Part shown: positions 1 to 5,608 of the stretch, piece after piece
Layout: each line of letters opens with the position of its first letter
Position numbering within the stretch: position 1 is the stretch's first letter
From: Ferrimicrobium sp.
GTDB taxonomy: Bacteria > Actinomycetota > Acidimicrobiia > Acidimicrobiales > Acidimicrobiaceae
NCBI GenBank assembly: GCA_027365375.1
Contig: DAHXNM010000312.1
Coordinates: 1-10,930 of the forward strand
Length of the DNA stretch: 10,930 nucleotides
Direction of reading: 5' to 3'
Notes under the pieces: model-generated
Database searches by the model: none
Told to the model about the DNA's origin: nothing
Seen by the model: only the letters and a program-made list of their open reading frames with translations
Position numbers and translations under genes: made by a program

Positions 1-2
1 AA

Positions 3-1085
3 CATGTCGTTGCAGCCCTACGTGATAGGACTCGACGGATCTATAGCGAACCGGAGATCGTGGTTTCCGTGATGAACTCGGCCAGAGACGCAAACTTTGC
101 CATTCGTCATGGAGCAGACCTCTTGGTTGTCGATGAGGTTCACCGTTGTGCAACGCCTGCCAATATTCGGATTCTCGATGAACGCTTTGGCTATCGTCTC
201 GGGATAAGCGCCACTATAGCACGACCCGACAGTGGGCATCTTCGCTACCTGGTTCCTTATTTTGGCCCGGTGGTCTACCGCTACTCTCACGATATGGCGG
301 TCCGCGATGAGGTTATCGCTCCCTTTCGCCTCTCCCTCGTGCCGGTCACCATGTCCGATGATGAGCGCGCGATCTATGATGATATCAGTGGAGTGATCGG
401 AGGCTTGATTCGAGCGTTCATGGCCCAGTTTGGTCGTCCGATCCCACGGGATGATTTTCTACCCATACTCATCAAGGCCACCGGTGGAGCTTATAGTACC
501 ACGTCGCCTGGTATCGAAGACACCGCTCTCAGGTTGCAACAGACACTGTTTCAGCGGAGGAGCTTTCTCGACGGACTATCCTCCAAGTTTGCAGTTCTAG
601 GGCAGCTCGCGACCTTGATTCATGAGGCCCGGCGTTGCCTTGTCTTCAGCCAGAGCATCGCTTCGGCCGAGATGGCAGCAAGCACACTTCTCCAACATAG
701 GGTGAGGGCTGCATTCCTGCACTCAGGAGTTGGTAACGTGCTCCGACGCGAGCAGCTGGAGCGGTTTGGACGCGGTGAAGTCGAGGCATTGGTGGCGCCT
801 CGCTTGCTCGACGAAGGAATCGACATCCCTGAGGTAGGTTTGGCGATCATCGTGACCGCATCGGGTTCAGAGCGTCAGCTCATCCAGCGGCTTGGTCGGA
901 TCCTTCGGCGAAAACCTGATGATGGTATTGCCCGGTTGGTGGTGCTGTTTGCGCGCGGTACTGTCGAGGATCCCGCATGTGGTGCTCTCGGACAACTGCT
1001 CCCACGGTTGATGGCGGCCGCAAAGAGTGTCGACGTTATCACTCCTTGGACATTGACCAAGCATGATCGCAAGCCCCGTCTGTAA
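3..1085 (+). CDS. Superfamily 2 DEAD/DEAH-type helicase (SSL2/XPB-like), 5' end outside window
   Basis: C-terminal part of an ATP-dependent SF2 nucleic-acid helicase. The frame is open to the left window edge, so the P-loop and motif Ia lie outside. Visible motifs are Walker B DEVH at 132-143, motif III SAT at 207-215, a RecA-like second domain with CLVFSQS (about 636-656), motif V region LLDEGIDIPE (about 802-831) and motif VI QRLGRILRR at 885-911 with arginine fingers. The motif VI style resembles COG1061 (SSL2) helicases, which occur in DNA repair and in phage-defence or restriction loci. The TAA stop (1083-1085) lies inside the left hairpin of the adjacent TnpB element. The last residues may therefore come from the element and the native C-terminal tail may be lost, although both visible helicase motif blocks are intact. 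The family call is firm. The biological role is unknown because the partner genes are off-window. Confidence 0.85.
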   Translation, partial: HVVAALRDRTRRIYSEPEIVVSVMNSARDANFAIRHGADLLVVDEVHRCATPANIRILDERFGYRLGISATIARPDSGHLRYLVPYFGPVVYRYSHDMAVRDEVIAPFRLSLVPVTMSDDERAIYDDISGVIGGLIRAFMAQFGRPIPRDDFLPILIKATGGAYSTTSPGIEDTALRLQQTLFQRRSFLDGLSSKFAVLGQLATLIHEARRCLVFSQSIASAEMAASTLLQHRVRAAFLHSGVGNVLRREQLERFGRGEVEALVAPRLLDEGIDIPEVGLAIIVTASGSERQLIQRLGRILRRKPDDGIARLVVLFARGTVEDPACGALGQLLPRLMAAAKSVDVITPWTLTKHDRKPRL

Positions 1086-1093
1086 GGGCGGGG
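1074..1093 (+). repeat. Left copy of 20-nt hairpin repeat
   Basis: The sequence CCCCGTCTGTAAGGGCGGGG is identical to 2393-2412. Read as RNA it folds into an 8-bp stem (two G-U pairs) with a GUAA (GNRA-type) tetraloop. The loop contains the TAA stop codon of the upstream helicase frame. Confidence 0.85.
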
Positions 1094-1149
1094 TCGAGCG
1101 ACCTCGATTACATCCCAAAGTCAGGGCTGTCAGACTCTCAACCAATACT

Positions 1150-2379
1150 ATGAGTATGAGCATTCGCGAGCGACTTTATCCACAAGAACAGGAGTTATCC
1201 GTTCTCATGCGTCACTGCTCCGATGCGTCCTACGTCTGGAATCTAGCACTTGAACAACGCAACTCATGGAGACGTGGACGCTCACAGAAGATCACCGCCC
1301 ATTCTCAGATGATCGACTTGGCTGAAGCTCGCAAGCTAACTTGGCTCAAAGAAGGCTCGTCCGCCATCCAACAGCAAGCTCTGCGTGACTTAGACCGTGC
1401 CTTTTGGAACTGGTGGAAGCGGCCGGATCACTTTGGCAGACCAACATGGCGCAAGAAGGACATCAACGAAGGCTTTGCCATACGGGATCTGTCCGTTCGA
1501 CGGCTCAACCGCAAGTGGGACCAGGTTCTTGTCCCTAAGTGCGGGTGGGTTAAGTTCCGCGTCACCCGTGAGTGGCGTGATATAGAAACAGCGTCGTCCG
1601 CTAGAGTCACTCTCGATCGTTCTGGCCGATGGTTTGTTAGCTTCACCCGTCGGGCTCCACAGATTGAGCGCAAGTTAACTGGGGCCGTTGTAGGTATCGA
1701 CATGGGTGTCACTCATACGGTGGCTACGTCCAAGGGCAAGTTTCTCGATATGCCGAAGTTGCTGTCTAAAGGAGAGCGCCAACGCAAGAGGCGACTTCAA
1801 CGCAAACTTGCCCGACAACATAAAGGCTCGAATAGACGTAACAAAACCAAGTTCGCCATAGCCAAACTTTCAGTCAAGGAAGTGGATCGACGTAAGGACT
1901 GGATCGAGTGGACCACGACCAATCTGGTGCGTAACTACGACCTGATTGTTTTAGAGGATTTGAAGGTCAAGAACATGACTCGCTCAGCCAAAGGCACGGT
2001 CGAGAACCCTGGCAAGAACGTTGCTCAGAAGTCCGGACTCAAAAGGTCTATCCTCGAACAGGGTTGGGGCATGTTCCACAGACGGCTCACTGACAAAGCT
2101 ATCAATGCCATAACACCAGTAGAAATCATCGCTATCAACCCCGCATACACGAGCCTACGTTGTTCTAAGTGTGGTCACACAGAACAGAAGAATCGCAAGA
2201 GTCAAGCAATCTTTTGTTGCCAAGCGTGTGGCTACACAGATAACGCAGACGTAAATGCAGCCAAGAACATAATTGCCGCAGGGCTTGCGGTCCAAGGACG
2301 TGGAGGGACATCGCACGCTGCGCCTAATCAGGTTAAACACAGCGACCCAGTGAAGCGTCAACCAGCCGAAGCTGCATGA
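1150..2379 (+). CDS. tnpB: TnpB, RNA-guided RuvC-like nuclease of IS605-type element
   Basis: TnpB proteins are transposon-encoded nucleases guided by a right-end (omega/re) RNA, and are related to Cas12. With ATG 1150 as start the protein is 409 aa, normal for the family. An N-terminal OrfB/IS605 helix-turn-helix region (about 1-90, with WNLALEQR) is followed by RuvC-I GIDMG with D184, RuvC-II VLEDL with E269, a zinc ribbon with C338, C341, C357 and C360, and RuvC-III NADVNA with D367. All three catalytic acids are present, so the nuclease looks functional. The frame is open further upstream to 1063, but that part reads through the hairpin and lacks family sequence. ATG 1156 is an alternative start. 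No strong Shine-Dalgarno is visible. The stop lies inside a small hairpin (2371-2384). tnpA is absent, so mobility would need a transposase in trans. Confidence 0.92.
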   Translation: MSMSIRERLYPQEQELSVLMRHCSDASYVWNLALEQRNSWRRGRSQKITAHSQMIDLAEARKLTWLKEGSSAIQQQALRDLDRAFWNWWKRPDHFGRPTWRKKDINEGFAIRDLSVRRLNRKWDQVLVPKCGWVKFRVTREWRDIETASSARVTLDRSGRWFVSFTRRAPQIERKLTGAVVGIDMGVTHTVATSKGKFLDMPKLLSKGERQRKRRLQRKLARQHKGSNRRNKTKFAIAKLSVKEVDRRKDWIEWTTTNLVRNYDLIVLEDLKVKNMTRSAKGTVENPGKNVAQKSGLKRSILEQGWGMFHRRLTDKAINAITPVEIIAINPAYTSLRCSKCGHTEQKNRKSQAIFCCQACGYTDNADVNAAKNIIAAGLAVQGRGGTSHAAPNQVKHSDPVKRQPAEAA

Positions 2380-2422
2380 GCAGCCTAGGAACCCCCGTCT
2401 GTAAGGGCGGGGAGGATTTCAC
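2250..2422 (+). ncRNA. Putative omega RNA (reRNA) scaffold at tnpB 3' end
   Basis: In characterised IS605-type elements the guide RNA scaffold comprises the 3' end of tnpB plus the right end, and the guide starts just outside the element. Here two consecutive hairpins sit in the expected place: GCTGC-ATGA-GCAGC at 2371-2384, spanning the tnpB stop, and the 8-bp GUAA-capped hairpin at 2393-2412. The guide would begin around 2423. The 5' limit given is only a guess from the usual size of such RNAs, and no expression signal was identified. Confidence 0.35.
2393..2412 (+). repeat. Right copy of 20-nt hairpin repeat
   Basis: This is identical to 1074-1093 and in the same orientation. C2393-T2400 pairs with G2405-G2412 (CCCCGTCT against GGGCGGGG, two G-U pairs as RNA) around the loop GTAA. 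It sits 13 nt after the tnpB stop, where the right-end hairpin of IS605-type elements is expected. Confidence 0.85.
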
Positions 2423-2463
2423 GGCGTTCACTGCGCACATGTGCTTATGGAGGTGTGTACTTC

Positions 2464-2478
2464 GCCCAAGTTTTGGGC
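2464..2478 (+). promoter_or_regulatory. Perfect inverted repeat GCCCAA-N3-TTGGGC upstream of toxin-antitoxin-like pair
   Basis: Six-base arms with a 3-nt spacer end 29 nt before the ATG at 2508 and just upstream of its Shine-Dalgarno. No T-run follows, so it is not a standard intrinsic terminator. The position would suit an operator for autoregulation or a leader-mRNA hairpin. The function is inferred. Confidence 0.4.
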
Positions 2479-2491
2479 TCGTCGTCGGAAC

Positions 2492-2500
2492 AGGTGAGGA
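2492..2500 (+). promoter_or_regulatory. Shine-Dalgarno for the gene at 2508
   Basis: AGGTGAGGA lies 7 nt before ATG 2508. It favours this start over the frame-open upstream ATG 2376, which lies inside the TnpB element end, and over ATG 2541, which has only a G-run before it. Confidence 0.55.
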
Positions 2501-2507
2501 TTACGGT

Positions 2508-2918
2508 ATGGCCATCCCTGGTAAACTGGGGGGGGTGACAATGGATGACCTTGCAGGTGCCATCGTAGTGGCGTTGGATCGGTACGGCTGGCCTGAAGCT
2601 GTCCGTGGTGTCAAGCAGTTCTGTATCGACTTTGAGGATGCAAACGATCACGTCAGGCATGAAATGCTCTACATCGAGCCTCGCAGCACCGGGAGTAGGG
2701 CGTTCGATGCGATGCTTGCTGGACTTGCCGAGCACCTTGCCTTCCATCACGGAATGAAAGTCCCACACTGGGCTCTTAACCCCGAGCGATCTGTAGACGA
2801 CAAGTGGTGGTTCGCGACCGATACGCCGAGTCTGAGACCACTCTGCTTTGTCGATACGCCAGCAGCATTTGCCTGTCGAGGTGTATTCCTCCCACGTTCG
2901 GCATTAGCCCATGTCTGA
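2508..2918 (+). CDS. Small conserved protein, putative antitoxin partner of DUF6036-like nucleotidyltransferase
   Basis: A 136-aa protein. Its C-terminal half carries a pattern I recognise from actinobacterial proteins encoded next to nucleotidyltransferase toxins: FDAMLAGLAEHLAFHHG, then a tryptophan-rich stretch ending DDKWWF, then a segment ending PAAFACRGVFLPRSAL. Many relatives have an N-terminal helix-turn-helix, but none is obvious here; the N-terminus (from MDDLAGAIVVALDRYGW) looks helical. Its last 8 bp overlap the start of the next gene (ATGTCTGA), so the two are probably translationally coupled. By context and resemblance it is probably the antitoxin of a MenAT/AbiE-like module, but I recall no biochemical proof for this branch. 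A start at ATG 2541 (125 aa) is also possible. The frame-open extension to 2376 translates the IS end and is probably not native. Confidence 0.6.
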   Translation: MAIPGKLGGVTMDDLAGAIVVALDRYGWPEAVRGVKQFCIDFEDANDHVRHEMLYIEPRSTGSRAFDAMLAGLAEHLAFHHGMKVPHWALNPERSVDDKWWFATDTPSLRPLCFVDTPAAFACRGVFLPRSALAHV

Positions 2919-3450
2919 AGATATCTATTTCGATCGGGAACAAGTTGTAGAACTGCTCAACGAATTGTCGATTGCGCTCGAAGCTCGGAACACGAAAGCG
3001 GAGATATTCTTGGTGGGAGGCTCCGCCATGAGCTTGTGTTATTCACCGCGACGACTGACACGCGATCTTGATGCGGTCTTCGAGCCAAAGACGATTGTCT
3101 ACCAAATTGCGAGAGAGATCGCCGAAACTCGTGGAATCCCGGAGTCGTGGCTCAATGATGGTGTCAAGGGGTTTCTTCCTGGTGATGACCCTGAAGCTAA
3201 TGTTTTCTTTGAGAGTGAATGGTTAACCGTTCGAGTCGCGTCTCCGCGATACCTATTCTTGCTCAAGGCATTCGCCAGCCGGATCGGAGGCGATGAAGAT
3301 GATCTAAAGGCCCTCTGGCCTCTTACTGGATTCAACAACGTTGCAGAGGCTATGACAGCGCTAGAAGAGGCATACCCGCATGTCCAACTACCTCCGCGCT
3401 CTAAATTCTTGCTTTTCGAGTTGTTTAGCCCTCCTGTGCCTCCGCGTTAG
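2911..3450 (+). CDS. DUF6036-like nucleotidyltransferase, putative toxin (MenT/AbiEii-like)
   Basis: A 179-aa protein of the nucleotidyltransferase superfamily. The N-terminal core has VGGSAM (GGS at 36-38) followed by RLTRDLDAVF with D52 and D54, the G-S...D-x-D pattern that coordinates metal in minimal nucleotidyltransferases. A later block, SPRYLFLLKAFASR followed by DEDDLKAL, matches the conserved K/R and D/D helices of DUF6036/AbiEii-type proteins. Characterised relatives such as mycobacterial MenT toxins add nucleotides to tRNA 3' ends, while AbiEii is a GTP-dependent NTase in abortive infection. Substrate and activity here are inferred. It overlaps the upstream gene by 8 bp, as expected for an antitoxin-toxin operon. 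The length is close to family size, with no sign of truncation. A non-toxic housekeeping NTase cannot be excluded. Confidence 0.75.
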   Translation: MSEDIYFDREQVVELLNELSIALEARNTKAEIFLVGGSAMSLCYSPRRLTRDLDAVFEPKTIVYQIAREIAETRGIPESWLNDGVKGFLPGDDPEANVFFESEWLTVRVASPRYLFLLKAFASRIGGDEDDLKALWPLTGFNNVAEAMTALEEAYPHVQLPPRSKFLLFELFSPPVPPR

Positions 3451-3501
3451 CTGCGACGTCGCCACCCGTAAGGCTTGTCGTCACTGTCGTCGCGATACCT
3501 T

Positions 3502-3543
3502 TGTGACATCCTCTCCGCCCTTATGGACGGGAAGGATGTCACA
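3502..3543. repeat. Orphan IS605-type end-like palindrome
   Basis: A perfect 10-bp outer stem (TGTGACATCC at 3502-3511 with GGATGTCACA at 3534-3543) continues inward as an imperfect stem to a TTAT loop (3521-3524). The reverse complement of 3503-3520 (GGGCGGAGAGGATGTCAC) matches the right end of the TnpB element, GGGCGGGGAGGATTTCAC at 2405-2422, at 16 of 18 positions. It is therefore probably a solo, inverted remnant or MITE-like derivative of an IS605-family end. It lies 51 nt after the nucleotidyltransferase stop and might also act as a transcript-end hairpin, although no T-run follows. Confidence 0.65.
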
Positions 3544-3587
3544 CGGAACCTAGTCTGTCCAACTAAGCCGTTAGATCGTGGGCGTGG

Positions 3588-3969
3588 TCAATATCCATGC
3601 CTCTCGTCCACGAAAGCGTGTCTCTTGTATCGAAAATGGTATCCGTTACGTAAGTGGCGAAGCCTCCTCCAAAGGAGACCGACAAGTAGCGACGATCCAA
3701 CGGCGGTAATTCCAAGAGCACCTAGGACCCACCACCCCAAGCCAACCAAGAATCTCAGCTCCTGTGAAACCGATCGTAGCAGGAACGGCGAATATGGTGG
3801 ATATCGTAGCCGTTGCAGCAAACAAGTAGGATGACTGAGCTGCTTCGTTGGCGGCATCTTCTTGAGCTATTGCTGCATAGTCAGCCATCTCTCCACTCAG
3901 TTGATGATCGATTGTCGCCAGCCTGGGAGGAATCGAGACAGTGGAGGAGGCGTGATTGGCGTTGGACAA
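3588..3969 (-). pseudogene. Frameshifted small two-helix membrane protein
   Basis: Reading the minus strand from TTG 3969 (GGAGAG lies 6 nt upstream) gives a hydrophilic N-terminus with MADYAAIAQEDAANEAAQ followed by a hydrophobic segment, SSYLFAATATISTIFAVP. The frame then becomes unlike protein near 3735. The +1 frame continues with a second hydrophobic helix, LGALGITAVGSSLLVGLLW, then a basic tail RRLRHLRNGYHFR and a stop at 3588. Removing one base from the G4 run (C4 at 3735-3738 on the + strand) joins the two into about 126 aa with two membrane helices. This suggests a homopolymer frameshift, by mutation, phase variation or sequencing error. I do not recognise the family. The internal ATG of MADYAAIA is an alternative start. 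Confidence 0.4.
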
Positions 3970-4399
3970 TCTTCTCTCCAGTTACGGACCGTTCGTTTAA
4001 GCTCCACTGATGATCGGTGTCCGTTCTGTTCACGGCTGAACGTGGATGGATCCTGACGTTGTTGCAACTCCCGGAACACATCTGTACTAGCCCTGTCAGC
4101 GGAGCTGCAGCCCTAGGGAAGAGTAGTACAGGCGTCAGGGATGATCTTGTGTCGCCTTACGGGGTCATCGCTCCGAGAAGAAAATGGATCTCGTACCCGC
4201 TTTGGTTGCGGAATCGAGGAGACCCTAGGTGATTGACGATCCCCTCTATCCGAATCTGCTTGCCTCCAGGGAGCAGCTCCGAAACTACTCTCAAGACTCT
4301 GTTCTCTGTAGATCAGGAGCCTCCGCGAAAGTCGGGGCGGTTCGTGGTGTTGAAATCGGGGGCTTGTGGCCAAGAAGGGAGATTCAGACTCTACGATGA
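3970..4399. other. Gene-poor stretch upstream of ftsY
   Basis: No convincing coding region was seen on either strand; the open frames are short, arginine/serine-rich and lack recognisable motifs. It contains an 8-bp inverted repeat, CTGTACTA at 4082-4089 with TAGTACAG at 4124-4131, enclosing short palindromes. A further 7-bp stem follows (4140-4146 with 4163-4169, one T-G pair). The ftsY operon promoter should lie in or near this stretch, but I could not assign -35/-10 boxes with confidence. No SRP RNA gene was recognised. Confidence 0.5.
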
Positions 4400-5608
4400 G
4401 TGACAATGGAATCATTGCTTATAGTTGTTGTCCTCTTTGTCATTCTTGGTTTTGGGCTGGCGCTCGTACGTACCCGTGCTGGTGCGAATCGACAGCGAAT
4501 TGACAAGGGCGAGACGAGCGCGATTGATGGCAATAGCGCTACTCAGGTAGAGGAACGACCTTCCGATCCACACAGCCCAACGGCTGTGACCGACACGCTA
4601 GTGCCCGAGGCTCCAGCTGATGAGGATCGACTCGCCGAGGAGGAGGAGGAGGATGCTCGCGAGACTCCTGACCGCGTCCCCACTGCACCTACGCAGCCCG
4701 CCTCGATGACATCCTCTCTGACCCGTTCGCGTGGTCCGTTCGCCTCTCTGTTTTCGCGTCTACGTTCTAGTGATGCTGGTATCGACGCAGAGGAGTGGAC
4801 TCGCCTTGAGGAGACGTTGATACTCTCTGACATGGGTCCTGCTCTGGCTGCGGAACTCGTGGCCGATCTTAAGGGTAAGCTCGGCAAAAGTCCGACAGCG
4901 CTCGCACTGCGGCAGGCGTTAACGGAGCTGTTGGAGTCCAAGTTTTTGCAGCAGTCGAGGGAGCTTCAGTTCTCTGTTACTACAAAGCCAAGTGTGATCT
5001 TGGTGGTTGGGGTGAATGGTACTGGCAAGACGACCACCATTGGCAAGGTCGCGAGCCTTCTCACATCCTCAGGACGTTCGGTGATGATAGCTGCAGGCGA
5101 TACCTTTCGAGCGGCGGCCACCGAGCAGGTGGGAGTCTGGGCCTCGCTGACCGGCGTCGAGGTGGTGTCAGGTCAGTCCGGCGCCGATCCGGCCTCGGTG
5201 ATATTCGACGCAATTGAGCATGCTCGGGCTGTCGGGAGTGACGTGGTGTTATGTGACACCGCAGGTCGGCTACAGACCAAGACCAACCTGATGGAGGAGC
5301 TAAAGAAGATCCGCCGGGTTGCGGCGAAGTCCTCTGGGGAGGTTACCGAGGTGCTGCTGGTGATAGACGCCACCACCGGACAGAATGGATTACGTCAGGC
5401 TGAAGTCTTCCATGGTGCAGCCGAGGTGACCGGTATAGTGCTGACCAAGCTTGATGGGAGTGCCAAGGGTGGGGTTGCGCTCGCTATCGAGTCCCAGTTT
5501 GGTATCCCGATTAAGCTGGTGGGGCTTGGAGAGGGGCTCTTAGATCTGGCCCCGTTCGATCCGCAGGCCTTTGTCGCTGCACTGGTAGGAGAAGAGTCCG
5601 ATGTTTGA
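4400..5608 (+). CDS. ftsY: Signal recognition particle receptor FtsY
   Basis: SRP receptor GTPase that docks ribosome-nascent chain-SRP complexes at the inner membrane. The 402-aa protein starts with a hydrophobic helix (about 5-23, LLIVVVLFVILGFGLALV), a membrane anchor typical of actinobacterial FtsY. An acidic linker (about 70-92, with a run of Glu) and the NG domain (about 115-400) follow. GTPase motifs are P-loop GVNGTGKTT at 204-212, GDTFRAAATEQ, DTAGR from 286, TKLDG from 349 and the closing GLGEGLLDLAPFDP. The start is GTG 4400; ATG 4406, two codons on, is equally possible, and neither has a strong Shine-Dalgarno. The last 8 bp overlap ffh (ATGTTTGA), linking receptor and SRP protein translation. 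smc, a frequent upstream neighbour, is not present. Confidence 0.96.
   Translation: MTMESLLIVVVLFVILGFGLALVRTRAGANRQRIDKGETSAIDGNSATQVEERPSDPHSPTAVTDTLVPEAPADEDRLAEEEEEDARETPDRVPTAPTQPASMTSSLTRSRGPFASLFSRLRSSDAGIDAEEWTRLEETLILSDMGPALAAELVADLKGKLGKSPTALALRQALTELLESKFLQQSRELQFSVTTKPSVILVVGVNGTGKTTTIGKVASLLTSSGRSVMIAAGDTFRAAATEQVGVWASLTGVEVVSGQSGADPASVIFDAIEHARAVGSDVVLCDTAGRLQTKTNLMEELKKIRRVAAKSSGEVTEVLLVIDATTGQNGLRQAEVFHGAAEVTGIVLTKLDGSAKGGVALAIESQFGIPIKLVGLGEGLLDLAPFDPQAFVAALVGEESDV

Larger units (their letters stand above)
1074..2422 (+). mobile_element. TnpB-only IS200/IS605-type (IS1341-like) insertion element
   Basis: The element consists of a tnpB gene with no tnpA (HUH transposase), bounded by identical 20-nt hairpin sequences at 1074-1093 and 2393-2412. 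After the right hairpin the sequence continues GGAGGATTTCAC to 2422. This tail is closely matched by the inverted arm of the orphan palindrome at 3503-3520 (16 of 18 positions), which argues that the element end lies near 2420-2422. The left boundary is less certain, since only the 20-nt hairpin is shared there. No terminal inverted repeats or target duplication are expected for this family, and none were seen. The element follows the helicase gene directly and precedes the toxin-antitoxin-like pair. Confidence 0.75.

Noticed and set aside
1063..1149. N-terminal extension of tnpB starting at ATG 1063
   Set aside because: It translates the IS hairpin (PVCKGG) and overlaps the helicase 3' end; TnpB family sequence starts only near 1150.
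2376..2507. N-terminal extension of the antitoxin-like gene from ATG 2376
   Set aside because: It starts inside the tnpB stop hairpin and reads the element's right end; a good Shine-Dalgarno supports 2508.
3453..3462. GCGACGTCGC perfect 10-bp palindrome after the nucleotidyltransferase
   Set aside because: Short and of a kind expected by chance in this composition; no partner site seen.
3475..3834. 119-aa + strand open frame
   Set aside because: It runs through the 42-nt palindrome and opposite the membrane-protein signal; Ser/Arg/Pro-rich with no motif.
4113..4415. 100-aa minus-strand open frame upstream of ftsY
   Set aside because: Composition is typical of an antisense shadow (Ser/Arg/Pro), with no motif and no ribosome-binding site noted.
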